Shown in pieces: positions 12,220 through 23,300 of a DNA stretch of 64,000 nucleotides. The position numbers were made by a program, and so were the translations under genes. The notes below the pieces were generated by a model. The model did no database searches and was not told where the DNA came from. It saw only the letters and a program-made list of their open reading frames with translations. The first letter of the stretch is position 1, and the number at the start of each line of letters is the position of its first letter. This DNA comes from Thermocrispum municipale DSM 44069. Its GTDB lineage: Bacteria > Actinomycetota > Actinomycetes > Mycobacteriales > Pseudonocardiaceae. Location of the stretch: positions 386,156 to 450,155 of the forward strand of contig NZ_ATYT01000003.1 of assembly GCF_000427825.1 (NCBI RefSeq). Direction: 5' to 3'.

Positions 12220-13124
12220 GCCAGCCGCACGATCCGCAGCAGCCTCCACGCGGCACATCGGGCATGCAGGTAGCGGTGGTGACCGGGTTGTCCGGCGCCG
12301 GGCGGAGTACGGCCGCCAAGTGCCTGGAGGACCTCGGCTGGTTCGTGGTGGACAACCTGCCGCCCGAGCTGATCGCCACGATGGTCGAACTGGGCGCGCA
12401 GGCCCGCGGCGCGGTCACCAAGATCGCCGTGGTGATGGACGTGCGCTCCCGCGCGTTCACCGACGACCTGGCGTCGGTGATCAAGGAGCTGGACGCGCAG
12501 GGCTACAAGCCGCGCGTGGTGTTTTTGGAGGCGACCGACGAAGTGCTCATCCGCCGGTTCGACCAGGTCCGGCGCGGCCACCCGCTGCAGGGCGACGGCA
12601 GGCTGGTGGACGGGATCGCCGCCGAGCGCGCGCTGCTGGCGCCGTTGCGTAACGAGGCCGACCTGGTGATCGAAACCTCCACGCTGTCGGTGCACGACCT
12701 GCGTGCCAAGATCGAGGAGGCCTTCGGCAGCGAGGCGTCGCTGCGCACCCGCATCACGGTGCTGTCCTTCGGATACAAGTACGGCCTGCCGATGGACGCC
12801 GACCTGGTGATGGACGTGCGGTTCCTGCCCAACCCGTTCTGGATCCCGGAGCTGCGCGACTTCACCGGCAAGGACACCGAGGTGCGCAACTACGTGCTCT
12901 CGCAGGAGGGCGCGGAGGATTTCCTGGACCGCTACCAGGAGCTGTTGCGGCTGATCGGTGCGGGCTACCGCCGCGAGGGCAAGCGCTATCTGACCTTGGC
13001 CGTGGGGTGCACCGGTGGTAAGCACCGCAGTGTGGCGATGGCGGAGGAACTGGCCCGCAGGCTGTCGGCCGAGGACGACACGGCGGTGGTGAAGGTGGTG
13101 CATCGAGACCTTGGGCGGGAATGA
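12216..13124 (+). CDS. rapZ: RapZ-family nucleotide-binding protein
   Basis: A P-loop protein of the RapZ/YvcJ family, 302 residues. In E. coli RapZ tunes glucosamine-6-phosphate synthase via small RNAs; in Gram-positives the homologue is linked to cell-wall precursor supply and competence, so the precise role here is open. Motifs are a Walker [10 protein letters not shown] (residues ~22-30), the family marker [28 protein letters not shown], the RRGHPLQ arginine motif, and a C-terminal domain ending in [23 protein letters not shown]. The first ~15 residues are a variable Pro/Gln-rich lead-in. The ATG at 12216 overlaps the uvrC stop (ATGA). It sits between uvrC and yvcK, as in most Actinobacteria and Firmicutes. 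Confidence 0.93.
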   Translation: MSQPHDPQQPPRGTSGMQVAVVTGLSGAGRSTAAKCLEDLGWFVVDNLPPELIATMVELGAQARGAVTKIAVVMDVRSRAFTDDLASVIKELDAQGYKPRVVFLEATDEVLIRRFDQVRRGHPLQGDGRLVDGIAAERALLAPLRNEADLVIETSTLSVHDLRAKIEEAFGSEASLRTRITVLSFGYKYGLPMDADLVMDVRFLPNPFWIPELRDFTGKDTEVRNYVLSQEGAEDFLDRYQELLRLIGAGYRREGKRYLTLAVGCTGGKHRSVAMAEELARRLSAEDDTAVVKVVHRDLGRE

Positions 13125-14094
13125 CCGTGGCGCGCTCCGCGCGGTGGCGTTGGGCGGCGGCCACGGTCTGCACGTGACGCTGCGAGCGTTGCGCTTATTG
13201 ACGCCCGAGGTCACGGCGGTGGTGACGGTCGCGGACGACGGCGGCTCGTCCGGCAGGCTGCGCAACGAGCTCGGCGTGCTGCCGCCGGGGGATCTGCGGC
13301 AGGCGCTGTCGGCGCTGGCCACGGCGGACGTCGGGGCGGACGGGGACAACCTGTGGTCCCGGGTGTTCCAGCGCCGCTTCGGCGGGACCGGGGCATTGGC
13401 CGGGCATGCGGTCGGCAATCTGCTGCTCGCCGGATTGTTCGAGGAGGTCGGCGACCCGGTGGTGGCCCTGGACGAGGCGTGCAAGCTGCTCGGGCTGAGC
13501 GGGCGGGTGCTGCCGATGTCGCCGGAGCCGCTCTACATCGAGGCGGACGTGACCGGGATCGACGAGTCGGGCGATCCGGACGTGGTGAGCGTGATCCGCG
13601 GCCAGGTGGCGGTGGCTGCCACACCCGGCCGCGTGCGGCAGATCAGGCTGCACAACGCCGACGGCAAACCGCCGCGCGCGTGCGAGGCCGCGGTGCAGGC
13701 GGTGTTGGACGCCGACCTGGTGTTGCTCGGTCCCGGATCGTGGTTCACCAGCGTGCTGGTCCACTTGCTGGTCCCGGATCTGCACGAGGCGCTGATCCGG
13801 ACGAATGCGCGTAAGGTAATCGTGCTGAACCTGGTTCCGCAGCCGGGGGAGACGGCGGGGTTCTCGCCGGAGCAGCATCTGGATGTGCTCTGCCAGCACG
13901 CGCCACAACTGACGGTCGACGCGGTGATCGCCGACCGGAAGTCGGTGCCTGCTCCGTCTCGGTTGCGGGCGGCGGCCAAGGGCCTCGGTGCCCGCGCGGT
14001 GCTGGCCGACGTAGCCGACGGCAACGGTCGCAGGCATGCTCCGGATGCGCTGGCGGCGACCGTGGGCGAGGCTCTGGGGATGGAAAGGGAGTAG
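13111..14094 (+). CDS. yvcK: YvcK/CofD-like uridine-diphosphate-sugar-binding factor
   Basis: Member of the gluconeogenesis-factor YvcK (mycobacterial CuvA) family. It is needed for cell shape and growth on gluconeogenic carbon, binds UDP-sugars and resembles 2-phospho-L-lactate transferase (CofD) in fold. Up to 327 residues. The signature [18 protein letters not shown] appears at the N-terminus, followed by [37 protein letters not shown] and the C-terminal [13 protein letters not shown]. The start is uncertain. The earliest in-frame codon is TTG 13111, which overlaps rapZ by 14 nt. GTG 13141 would begin right at the conserved glycine motif. The ATG at 13121 that forms a 4-bp overlap with the rapZ stop is out of frame. 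whiA follows after 61 nt. Confidence 0.9.
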   Translation: MGGNDRGALRAVALGGGHGLHVTLRALRLLTPEVTAVVTVADDGGSSGRLRNELGVLPPGDLRQALSALATADVGADGDNLWSRVFQRRFGGTGALAGHAVGNLLLAGLFEEVGDPVVALDEACKLLGLSGRVLPMSPEPLYIEADVTGIDESGDPDVVSVIRGQVAVAATPGRVRQIRLHNADGKPPRACEAAVQAVLDADLVLLGPGSWFTSVLVHLLVPDLHEALIRTNARKVIVLNLVPQPGETAGFSPEQHLDVLCQHAPQLTVDAVIADRKSVPAPSRLRAAAKGLGARAVLADVADGNGRRHAPDALAATVGEALGMERE

Positions 14095-14155
14095 GTCTGA
14101 TGGGCAACGACGCGGCGCGGTGCGCCCGGGACGCGGGGCGGGGGTGCGATCAGCG

Positions 14156-15142
14156 GTGGCGATGACCGCAGCGGTGAAGGACGAGCTGAGCAGGTTGGAG
14201 ATCACCAAGATCGGGCCGCGCAGGTCCGAGGTGGCCTCCATGTTGCGGTTCGCGGGTGGACTGCACATCGTCGGTGGCCGGGTGATCATCGAGGCGGAGC
14301 TGGACACCGGGTCGGTGGCGCGGCGGCTCCGCAAGGAGATCCACGAGTTGTACGGGCACCAGTCCGACGTGCACGTGATCACTTCCAGCGGCCTGCGCCG
14401 GGGCACCAAGTACGTGGTGCGCGTGGTCAAGGACGGCGAGAGCCTGGCGAGGCAGACGGGGCTCATCGATCAGCGTGGCCGTCCCGTGCGGGGGTTGCCC
14501 GCCGCGGTCGTGTCCGGGGGTATCGCGGACGCCGAAGCGGCCTGGCGAGGCGCGTTCCTGGCCCACGGGTCGCTCACCGAGCCCGGCCGGTCGTCCTCGC
14601 TGGAGATCACCTGCCCCGGTCCCGAAGCCGCGCTCGCGCTGGTCGGTGCCGCGCGCCGGCTGGGTATTCAGGCGAAGTCGCGTGAGGTTCGAGGGGCGGA
14701 CCGGGTCGTGGTCCGCGACGGTGACGCCATCGGTGCGTTGCTGACCAGGCTGGGCGCGCACAGCAGCGTGCTGCAGTGGGAAGAGCACCGGATGCGTCGC
14801 GAGGTGCGCGCCACGGCGAATCGGCTGGCGAACTTCGACGACGCCAACCTGCGCCGGTCCGCGCGAGCCGCGGTCGCGGCGGCGGCTCGCGTGCAGCGGG
14901 CCATCGAGATCCTGGGTGATTCCGCGCCCGATCACTTGCTGGCCGCGGGCAAGCTGCGGCTGAACAACCGCCAGGCGTCGCTCGAGGAGCTCGGGCAGCT
15001 GGCCGACCCACCGATGACCAAGGACGCCGTGGCGGGCCGCATCCGCAGACTGCTGGCGATGGCCGACAAACGCGCAGCGGAGCTCGGCATCCCGGACACC
15101 GAGTCGGCGGTGACCGAGGAAATGCTCGAGGAGCACACGTAA
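14156..15142 (+). CDS. whiA: sporulation/cell-division regulator WhiA
   Basis: DNA-binding regulator conserved across Gram-positives; in Streptomyces it switches on sporulation septation together with WhiB. At 328 residues it has the family length. The N-terminal LAGLIDADG homing-endonuclease-like fold (about 20-200) is recognisable from [31 protein letters not shown] and [14 protein letters not shown], and has lost nuclease residues as in other WhiA proteins. The C-terminal sigma-like helix-turn-helix includes [32 protein letters not shown] (~270-310). I set the start at GTG 14156, which gives the common [13 protein letters not shown]-terminus; ATG 14162 is the alternative. It ends the uvrC-rapZ-yvcK-whiA series and converges with a LysE-type gene 3 nt away. 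Confidence 0.95.
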   Translation: MAMTAAVKDELSRLEITKIGPRRSEVASMLRFAGGLHIVGGRVIIEAELDTGSVARRLRKEIHELYGHQSDVHVITSSGLRRGTKYVVRVVKDGESLARQTGLIDQRGRPVRGLPAAVVSGGIADAEAAWRGAFLAHGSLTEPGRSSSLEITCPGPEAALALVGAARRLGIQAKSREVRGADRVVVRDGDAIGALLTRLGAHSSVLQWEEHRMRREVRATANRLANFDDANLRRSARAAVAAAARVQRAIEILGDSAPDHLLAAGKLRLNNRQASLEELGQLADPPMTKDAVAGRIRRLLAMADKRAAELGIPDTESAVTEEMLEEHT

Positions 15143-15145
15143 GGG

Positions 15146-15787
15146 TCAGTGGCGCGCGGTCACCAGCAGGCTGGTGCCCAGGCCGATCATCACCGCGCCA
15201 CCCGAGCCACTGACCGCGGCCAGTCGCCGCGGCGAGCGGGCCAACCACTGTCGGGCCGTGCCCGCCGCGAGCGCCCACGTGCTGTCCAGCACCAGGGCGA
15301 TGGCGGGCACGGCGAGGCCGAGCACCAGGATCTGCTGCGCGACGTCGCCCGCGGTGTGGTCGACGAACTGCGGCATGACCGCGGCGAAGAAGACGATGGA
15401 CTTCGGGTTGCAGAAGCCGAAGACGACTCCGTCGCGGAGTGCGCCGAGGGCTCGGCGCCGTGTCATCGCCGGGCGTTCGATCGCGGCTGCGGCCAAGGCG
15501 CGCCGGTGCCGGATCGCTTGCACGCCGAGGTGGACCAGGTAGGCGGCGCCGGCAATCTTGATCACCGTGAAGGCGACCACCGAGCGTTCGACCAGCGCAC
15601 CGAGCCCGAACGCCACACCGACCACTTGCAGATAGACACCGGCGGAATTGCCTACGACGGTCAGCAGGGCCTGTCGACGGCCGGCCGTCAGCGCGCGGCT
15701 GACCACGAACATCACGCTCGGTCCTGGCGTGGCGACCATGACGAACGCCAGCGCAGAGAACGCCGCTGCCTGCTCGAAGCTCACCAT
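15146..15787 (-). CDS. LysE/RhtB family amino-acid exporter
   Basis: A 213-residue integral membrane protein with about six hydrophobic segments. It starts MVSFEQAAAFSALAFVMVATPGPSVMFVV, which carries the LysE/RhtB hallmark ATPGPSVMFV in the first helix. A second half-repeat lies at FGFCNPKSIVFFAAVMPQFVD (the NPK motif of the family). Members export amino acids or related metabolites by proton exchange; the substrate cannot be assigned. The open frame extends 67 codons upstream, but that part is Arg/Pro-rich and unlike the family, so I place the start at ATG 15787. It is convergent with whiA and divergent from a winged-helix gene 87 bp away, with which it may share a control region. Confidence 0.88.
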   Translation of the reverse strand: MVSFEQAAAFSALAFVMVATPGPSVMFVVSRALTAGRRQALLTVVGNSAGVYLQVVGVAFGLGALVERSVVAFTVIKIAGAAYLVHLGVQAIRHRRALAAAAIERPAMTRRRALGALRDGVVFGFCNPKSIVFFAAVMPQFVDHTAGDVAQQILVLGLAVPAIALVLDSTWALAAGTARQWLARSPRRLAAVSGSGGAVMIGLGTSLLVTARH

Positions 15788-15874
15788 CGTCGCAGGGTAG
15801 AGCTCCTGCCGCGGCTCGCCCAGCGATTTGTTCGCGGCCGCCGAGTTGTCGGTCTCGCCTGGTAGGAACGGCAC

Positions 15875-18108
<2,234 letters not shown>

Positions 18109-18121
18109 CGGGCGTGCGACT

Positions 18122-19327
18122 GTGCTGAAGACGCTGGACGACCTGCTGAAAGAGGGCGTGTCCGGCCGCACGGTGCTGGTCCGCGCCGACCTGAACGTGC
18201 CGCTGGACGGGGACCGGATCACCGACGACGGCCGGGTGCGGGCCGCAGTGCCGGGTATCGCCAAGCTGGCCGAGGCGGGTGCACGTGTGGTGGTCACCGC
18301 GCACCTCGGCCGTCCGAAGGGCAAGCCGGACCCGGCGTTCTCGCTGGCTCCGGTGGCCGAACGGCTCGGCGAACTGCTGGAGCAGAGCGTGGTGCTGGCC
18401 GCTGACGTGGTGTCGGAGGGCGCCAAGTCCACCGTCGCCGGGTTGTCCGACGGCCAGGTGGCGCTGCTCGAGAACGTGCGGTTCGACCCGCGGGAGACCA
18501 GCAAGGACGACCAGGAGCGCGGCGAGTTCGCGCGTGAGCTCGCCGCCCTGGTCGGGCCGGGCGCGGCGTTCGTCTCCGACGGCTTCGGTGTGGTGCACCG
18601 CAAGCAGGCTTCGGTCTACGACGTGGCGCGCGAATTGCCGGCGTACGCCGGTGGCCTGGTGCTGTCCGAGGTCGAGGTGCTGCGCAAGCTCACCGCGGAC
18701 GACGTGGATCGGCCGTACGCCGTGGTGCTCGGCGGCTCGAAGGTCTCCGACAAGCTCGCGGTGATCGAGGCGCTGCTGCCCAAGGTGGACAAGCTGTTGG
18801 TCGGCGGGGGCATGTGCTTCACGTTCCTGGCCGCCCAGGGGTATTCGGTCGGTGGCTCGCTGCTGGAAGAGGACATGGTCGACACCTGCAAGGGGCTGTT
18901 GGCCGAAGCAGGCGAGAAGCTGGTCCTCCCGCAGGACGTCGTGGTCGCGGACAAGTTCGCCGCGGACGCGCAGACCCGGACGGTGGCGGCCGACGCGATC
19001 CCCGACGAATGGCTGGGGCTGGACATCGGCCCCCGCACGGTGGAGGCGTTCGCCGAGGTCCTGGGTGAGGCGCGCACGGTGTTCTGGAACGGCCCGATGG
19101 GCGTGTTCGAGATGGCGCCGTTCGCCGCGGGCACCCGGGGCGTGGCCGAGGCGATCGGCAAGTCCGAGGCCTTCTCCGTGGTCGGCGGTGGGGACTCCGC
19201 CGCGGCGGTGCGCCAGCTCGGCCTCGCCGAGGACTCGTTCTCGCACATCTCCACCGGCGGCGGCGCGTCGCTGGAGTTCCTCGAGGGCAAGACGCTGCCC
19301 GGTATCGACGTTCTGGAGCGTTCGTGA
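18122..19327 (+). CDS. pgk: phosphoglycerate kinase
   Basis: Transfers phosphate from 1,3-bisphosphoglycerate to ADP. 401 residues in the two-domain fold: N-terminal 3-PG-binding segments [26 protein letters not shown] and [11 protein letters not shown], and C-terminal nucleotide-binding [41 protein letters not shown] and the hinge [11 protein letters not shown]. All substrate Arg/Lys/His contacts expected from the family appear to be present. GTG start at 18122, 13 nt after gap. Its stop overlaps the tpiA GTG by 4 nt, so the two are coupled. Confidence 0.98.
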   Translation: MLKTLDDLLKEGVSGRTVLVRADLNVPLDGDRITDDGRVRAAVPGIAKLAEAGARVVVTAHLGRPKGKPDPAFSLAPVAERLGELLEQSVVLAADVVSEGAKSTVAGLSDGQVALLENVRFDPRETSKDDQERGEFARELAALVGPGAAFVSDGFGVVHRKQASVYDVARELPAYAGGLVLSEVEVLRKLTADDVDRPYAVVLGGSKVSDKLAVIEALLPKVDKLLVGGGMCFTFLAAQGYSVGGSLLEEDMVDTCKGLLAEAGEKLVLPQDVVVADKFAADAQTRTVAADAIPDEWLGLDIGPRTVEAFAEVLGEARTVFWNGPMGVFEMAPFAAGTRGVAEAIGKSEAFSVVGGGDSAAAVRQLGLAEDSFSHISTGGGASLEFLEGKTLPGIDVLERS

Positions 19328-20109
19328 GCCGCAAACCGCTGATCGCCGGCAACTGGAAGATGAACCTCAACCACCTTGAGGCCATCGCCCTGGTGCAGAA
19401 GATCGCCTTCACGTTGCCGGAGAAGTACTACGCCAAGGTGGACGTGGCCGTGCTGCCGCCGTTCACCGACATCCGCAGCGTGCAGACCCTGATCGACGGG
19501 GACAAGCTGCTGCTCACCCACGGTGCGCAGGACCTGTCCCCGTACGACAAGGGCGCCTACACCGGTGACGTGTCCGGGCCGATGCTGGCCAAGCTCGGCT
19601 GCCGCTACGTCACTGTCGGCCACTCGGAGCGCCGCGAGTACCACGCGGAGTCCGACGAGCTGGTCAACAAGAAGGTGCGGGCGGCGCTCAAGCACGAGAT
19701 CAGCCCGATCCTGTGCGTGGGGGAGAAGCTCGAGGTGCGCGAGGAAGGCCGCCACATCGAGCACACCACCGCGCAGGTGATCGCCGGGTTGAAGGGGCTC
19801 AAGGCGGAGCAGGTGGCCGATGTGGTGATCGCCTACGAGCCGGTGTGGGCGATCGGCACCGGGCGGGTCGCCACCCCGTCGGATGCGCAAGAGGTGTGCG
19901 GAGCGATCCGCTCGACCGTCGCGGAGAAGTACGGGCAGGAACTGGCCGACGGTCTGCGGGTGCTCTACGGCGGCTCGGTCAAGGCGAACAACATCGCCGA
20001 TCTGATCAAGCAGCCGGACATCGACGGCGCGTTGGTCGGTGGGGCGAGCTTGGACGCCGACGAGTTCACCAAGCTGTGCGCGCTCGCGGCCGGAGGCCCG
20101 CTGCCATAG
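19324..20109 (+). CDS. tpiA: triosephosphate isomerase
   Basis: Interconverts dihydroxyacetone phosphate and glyceraldehyde-3-phosphate. This 261-residue TIM barrel has the catalytic Lys in [11 protein letters not shown] (residue ~13), the electrophilic His in [14 protein letters not shown], the catalytic Glu in [17 protein letters not shown] (loop 6) and the phosphate-binding [10 protein letters not shown] and [10 protein letters not shown] loops. The GTG at 19324 overlaps the pgk stop (GTGA). An imperfect hairpin follows the stop, and then secG. Confidence 0.98.
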   Translation: MSRKPLIAGNWKMNLNHLEAIALVQKIAFTLPEKYYAKVDVAVLPPFTDIRSVQTLIDGDKLLLTHGAQDLSPYDKGAYTGDVSGPMLAKLGCRYVTVGHSERREYHAESDELVNKKVRAALKHEISPILCVGEKLEVREEGRHIEHTTAQVIAGLKGLKAEQVADVVIAYEPVWAIGTGRVATPSDAQEVCGAIRSTVAEKYGQELADGLRVLYGGSVKANNIADLIKQPDIDGALVGGASLDADEFTKLCALAAGGPLP

Positions 20110-20137
20110 CGATCAGCGGGTCCCGGTAGCCTGATCG
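20110..20137 (+). terminator. weak inverted repeat after tpiA
   Basis: CGATCAG at 20110-20116 pairs perfectly with CTGATCG at 20131-20137 around a 14-nt loop, directly behind the tpiA stop. There is no U-tract, so at best it is a weak or RNA-processing signal. A TAGCCT box (20127-20132) that may be the secG -10 element overlaps the right arm. Confidence 0.3.
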
Positions 20138-20180
20138 GGCACGTGACCGCAGAGCCGAAATCCGCAACGACGAGGACACC

Positions 20181-20411
20181 ATGAAGCTTTTCCTGCAAAT
20201 ACTGCTGGTGGTCTCCAGCATCATGCTGATCATCGCCGTGTTGCTGCACAAAGGCCGCGGTGGTGGTTTGTCCTCGCTGTTCGGCGGTGGCACCCAGTCG
20301 AGCCTTGCTGGGTCCAGCGTGGCGGAGAAGAACCTGGACCGCATCACGCTGTTCATCGGCGCGATCTGGATGATCAGCGTGGTCGGTCTCGGTCTGCTGC
20401 TCAAGGTGTGA
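20181..20411 (+). CDS. secG: preprotein translocase subunit SecG
   Basis: Small accessory subunit of the SecYEG channel. The 76 residues form two transmembrane helices (LFLQILLVVSSIMLIIAVLLH at 3-23 and ITLFIGAIWMISVVGLGLLL at 54-73) joined by the glycine-rich cytoplasmic loop GRGGGLSSLFGGG that is diagnostic for SecG. The ATG at 20181 has a GAGGA Shine-Dalgarno ~6 nt upstream. The triose-operon/secG neighbourhood is conserved in Actinobacteria. A 6-bp inverted repeat (CTGCCG 20413-20418 / CGGCAG 20431-20436) follows the gene. Confidence 0.93.
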   Translation: MKLFLQILLVVSSIMLIIAVLLHKGRGGGLSSLFGGGTQSSLAGSSVAEKNLDRITLFIGAIWMISVVGLGLLLKV

Positions 20412-20412
20412 C

Positions 20413-20436
20413 CTGCCGGCGTCATCCGCTCGGCAG
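20413..20436 (+). terminator. weak inverted repeat after secG
   Basis: CTGCCG and CGGCAG form a 6-bp stem with a 12-nt loop immediately after the secG stop and before rbpA. No U-run follows. Possible weak terminator or boundary between the two genes. Confidence 0.25.
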
Positions 20437-20469
20437 CGAGTCAGCGCGAGAGTAGGGGTGTGAACACCT

Positions 20470-20817
20470 ATGGTGAGTGGCGGTAACGCTATTCGGGGGA
20501 CGCGAATCGGGGGCGGCCCGAGCGGGGAATCCGAGCGTGGCGAACCGGTTCCGCGGATTCCGGTGTCGTATTGGTGTGCCAACAAGCACGAATCGCGGCC
20601 GTTCTTCGCCGTCGACGCGGAAATCCCGGACGAGTGGGAATGCCCGAGCTGCGGACTGCCCGCGGGCCGGGACCAGAACAACCCGCCGAAGCCGAAGCGC
20701 ACCGAGCCCTACAAGTCGCATTTCGCCTACGTCAAGGAACGCCGGACCGACGAGGACGGCGCGGCATTGCTCGCGGAGGCCCTCGAGCGGTTGCGCAAGC
20801 GTCGGGAAGGTGAGTGA
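20470..20817 (+). CDS. rbpA: RNA polymerase-binding protein RbpA
   Basis: Actinobacteria-specific RNA polymerase cofactor that stabilises the housekeeping sigma factor on core enzyme, promotes open-complex formation and raises rifampicin tolerance. The 115 residues have the flexible N-terminus with the conserved GNAIRGTRIGGGPSGESERGE, a zinc-binding core (Cys36-X3-His40 and Cys58-X2-Cys61 in WECPSCGLPAG), a basic linker (PPKPKRTEPYKSH) and the sigma-interaction helix at the C-terminus (ALLAEALERLRKRR). The ATG at 20470 is used; GTG 20473 is the next codon and cannot be excluded. I see no GGAAT-type SigR promoter upstream. The stop overlaps the next gene by 4 nt. Confidence 0.95.
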   Translation: MVSGGNAIRGTRIGGGPSGESERGEPVPRIPVSYWCANKHESRPFFAVDAEIPDEWECPSCGLPAGRDQNNPPKPKRTEPYKSHFAYVKERRTDEDGAALLAEALERLRKRREGE

Positions 20818-21518
20818 TCAGACCGGATTCGGTCGCGGATCCGCTCGGGTACCCGGGCAGGTCCCCGGCCGGGTCCGGTTTGCTCGTTGCGGGGCGGTTC
20901 GAACCGGTCGCCGACCGGCAGCAGCTGGCTGATGCACTAGCGGCGGCCGGGGTGTCGCCGATGACGTCGCGGCAGCCGGTGCTTGCCGTTGGGGCGAACG
21001 GCTCGCCGGAGCGGCTGGCGGCGAAACTCGGCCCGTCGGCGATCGTCCCCATGACCAGCGCGATCGTCACCGATGTGGCGGTCGGCGTCTCGGCGCACGT
21101 GAGCCCGGGCCGGTACGTGCCGGCTGCTCCGATCAGTGCGCCGGGGGAGCAGCACCGGCTGGTCATGATCTGGCTCGACGCCGCCCAGCTCGCGGCGGTG
21201 GACCGGACCGAACCCAACTATCGTCGAGTTCCGCTGGCTGCGCCGGTCACGGTGCCGCTCGTGGGCGGGACGGTCGACTGCCACGTGTATGCCAGTCGCT
21301 GGGGCTGCCTGCTCGACGACGGGGAGCCGCGTCGGCTGGGCGATCAACGACGACTGGTGAGCGATCTGCTGGCCAGGTCGGCTGAACTTCGTGCCCTCTT
21401 CGGCAGGACACCCGAAGAATTCGTGCACGCCGCGGGCGATCCGGTCCGGCGGGAGCGGGCACGAGAAATCATGGTCGCGGCAGGCTGGGTGCGCCCACAG
21501 CCGGAGTTCGACAGCTAG
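20814..21518 (+). CDS. conserved actinobacterial protein of unknown function, coupled to rbpA
   Basis: I do not recognise a named family for this 234-residue protein. It has no signal peptide or membrane segment. The middle section reads VLAVGANGSPERLAAKLG (residues ~62-79), then a hydrophobic strand pattern (AIVTDVAVGVSAHVS), RYVPAAPI, and MIWLDAAQLAAVDRTEPNYRRVPL (~122-145), followed by a helical C-terminus. The small-residue loop near the N-terminus of the domain, a later acidic residue and the 'xxVDxTEPNYRRV' segment recall the gamma-glutamylcyclotransferase (AIG2-like) fold, whose first loop reads YGSN. That similarity is my inference and weak. The GTG at 20814 overlaps the rbpA stop (GTGA), so the protein is made in step with RbpA. 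It converges with the sensor kinase gene. Confidence 0.7.
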   Translation: MIRPDSVADPLGYPGRSPAGSGLLVAGRFEPVADRQQLADALAAAGVSPMTSRQPVLAVGANGSPERLAAKLGPSAIVPMTSAIVTDVAVGVSAHVSPGRYVPAAPISAPGEQHRLVMIWLDAAQLAAVDRTEPNYRRVPLAAPVTVPLVGGTVDCHVYASRWGCLLDDGEPRRLGDQRRLVSDLLARSAELRALFGRTPEEFVHAAGDPVRRERAREIMVAAGWVRPQPEFDS

Positions 21519-21580
21519 CAACGGAGATCAGCGCGGCAGGGGTGTACGCCGACGCCGGGAGCATGGGCTGGCCGGGGGCG

Positions 21581-22780
21581 TCAGCGCCGTACCGGGTAGT
21601 GCGCGCGCACTTCGAATCCACCGTCGTCCGTCGAACGGGCGTGGAAGGTGCCGTCCAACAGCATCGCTCGCTCGGCCAGCCCCGCCAGTCCGTGCCCGCC
21701 GGACGGCAGTTCGGTGGTCCTGCGCGGGCGCTGCCGCGGTTTGTCGTTGCGCACCTCGACTCGCAGCTCCTCCTGCGCGCAGTGCACATGGATGGTCGCC
21801 GTGGAGCCGGGGGCGTGCTTGTGCACGTTGGTCAGCGCTTCCTGCACCGTGCGGTAGGCCGCGGACGACACCTGGGCAGGGATGTCCGCAGGCAGCTGCT
21901 CGACCTTCAGCCGTACCGGCACCTCGACGTTACGGATGAGCGTGCCCAGGTCGTTCAGGCCCGGTGACGGCAGGTCGTCGTCCGTACCGGTACGCAGGAC
22001 CCCGAGCAGTGAACGAAGCTCTTCCAAGGTGCGGCAGCTCAGCGTGCGGATCGACTCGGCTGCTTGCCTCATCGCCTCCGGGGAGTTGGCGCATTCCAGG
22101 GCGTTGGCCTGCATCGCGATCAGTGTGACCTCATGGGAGACGACGTCGTGCATCTCGCGCGCGATCTTGGCCCGTTCGTCGGCGCGCACCGCTCGCGCGT
22201 GGGCCTTCCGTTCCCGGATGCGGCTGTCCTCCAGCTCGCGGTACCGCTGTGCCAGGTCCTGCCGGGCGGCGATCAACAGGCCGATGGCCACCGGCATGGC
22301 GGACACGATGCCGCCGTAGATCATGTCGAGGACGTACTGCTTCCAGGTCAGCAGCACCATCTCGGACAGCGGCCAGGTGACGAAGCGGCACAGGAACACC
22401 AAGCCGGCGCCCAGCCACATCTTCCAGGTCATGCCCACCCGGTGCGCCAGGAAACCGACGGCGATCATCGCGGCGAGCTGGGACCAGCCGACGAAGAATC
22501 CGGGGACGGTGCCCAGCACGGTCAGCAGTGGGAAGCGGCGGCGGGCGAGCAGCGCGGCGCAGGCCAGCCAGGAGAACCAATGCGACTCCCAGCCGACAGG
22601 GACACTCGGCACGGTCAACCAGACGTCGAGGATGGCGACGGCGATGGCGGTGACGTCGATCAGCAGGTGGCGCCCCGTGGGGCGCCGCAGCATCGCTGAC
22701 AAGTCTGGCCACGTGAGGACCCGGGCGGGTCTTGCATTCCCGAACCGCAGGTGCGGTGTCGAGATGTCCTGGATGCTCAT
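21581..22780 (-). CDS. NarL-type sensor histidine kinase (orphan)
   Basis: A 399-residue membrane histidine kinase of the DesK/NarX class. Residues ~38-175 hold about five transmembrane helices without an extracellular domain, so sensing is probably within the membrane. A short coiled segment (~175-205) leads into the dimerisation domain, whose phosphoacceptor His211 lies in KIAREMHDVVSHEVTLI. The HATPase domain follows, with VQEALTNVHKHAPGSTATI (N box) and GGHGLAGLAERAMLLDG (G box). The ATG at 22780 has a GGAGG Shine-Dalgarno 10 nt upstream. No LuxR-type response regulator gene is adjacent on either side (unknown gene downstream, pgl upstream), which is unusual because this class is normally paired. 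Confidence 0.88.
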   Translation of the reverse strand: MSIQDISTPHLRFGNARPARVLTWPDLSAMLRRPTGRHLLIDVTAIAVAILDVWLTVPSVPVGWESHWFSWLACAALLARRRFPLLTVLGTVPGFFVGWSQLAAMIAVGFLAHRVGMTWKMWLGAGLVFLCRFVTWPLSEMVLLTWKQYVLDMIYGGIVSAMPVAIGLLIAARQDLAQRYRELEDSRIRERKAHARAVRADERAKIAREMHDVVSHEVTLIAMQANALECANSPEAMRQAAESIRTLSCRTLEELRSLLGVLRTGTDDDLPSPGLNDLGTLIRNVEVPVRLKVEQLPADIPAQVSSAAYRTVQEALTNVHKHAPGSTATIHVHCAQEELRVEVRNDKPRQRPRRTTELPSGGHGLAGLAERAMLLDGTFHARSTDDGGFEVRAHYPVRR

Positions 22781-23300
22781 GTGTCCCTGACCTCCAGTGG
22801 TCCGTGTCCGGCACAGTCACCGGTGGATCTGGCGGCTGTGTTGCCGCGGGCTGCGCTGGGTGCGGAGCACCGCTTTCACTTCAGGAAGAATGAAGATTCA
22901 CTCGATCGGGACGCGTGCAGAGAAACTTTCTCGAGTTGTGTGCACGTGCAAAGTGATGTTTCCGGCATCGCGGGACGATGACGAACAAATCGACGGACTG
23001 TGATTGCCCGGAAGCGTGTTGTGCCGGTCGTGGATCGTCATCCCGCGGGCTGCGCCGGAACTGGTCTGTCGTCTCGGTGGCCGGCCGAGCGCACGTGACG
23101 CTCCGGCGGGACGACGTGCGGGTCCTGCCGCCGCGCGAAACTTACGCGAGCGAGGCGCTGCGTGCGCACTGACGCGTTACAGGCTGCGGGCGCACTGATG
23201 CGGGCGGGGGCTCTGCGCGCGCCTCAGGCGAGCGGGGGAGTGGCGCGAGTGACGAGCGAGCTCAGAGCGCAGCAGGGTGGCGTGCGATCCCAGCGCGAGC
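22781..23300. other. 520-bp non-coding interval between sensor kinase and pgl
   Basis: No convincing gene. Short open frames exist but lack family resemblance or ribosome-binding sites. The part nearest the kinase (about 22860-22990) is clearly less GC-rich than the rest of the window. It holds a 10-bp perfect palindrome TGCACGTGCA (22941-22950) and AGAAA-C-TTTCT (22921-22931), plausible control elements for the kinase gene, which is read away from here. The part next to pgl contains GCGAGCTCAG twice (23256-23265 and 23295-23304) and CTCAGGCGAGC twice, one copy inside the pgl 3' end, which looks like a small local duplication. Confidence 0.5.

Noticed and set aside
22978..23198. Two small plus-strand frames after the sensor kinase promoter region (e.g. 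an ATG at 22978 overlapping a preceding stop)
   Set aside because: No ribosome-binding site, no hydrophobic or domain pattern, and the preceding frame is not a supported gene. Cys content at the start is probably coincidental.
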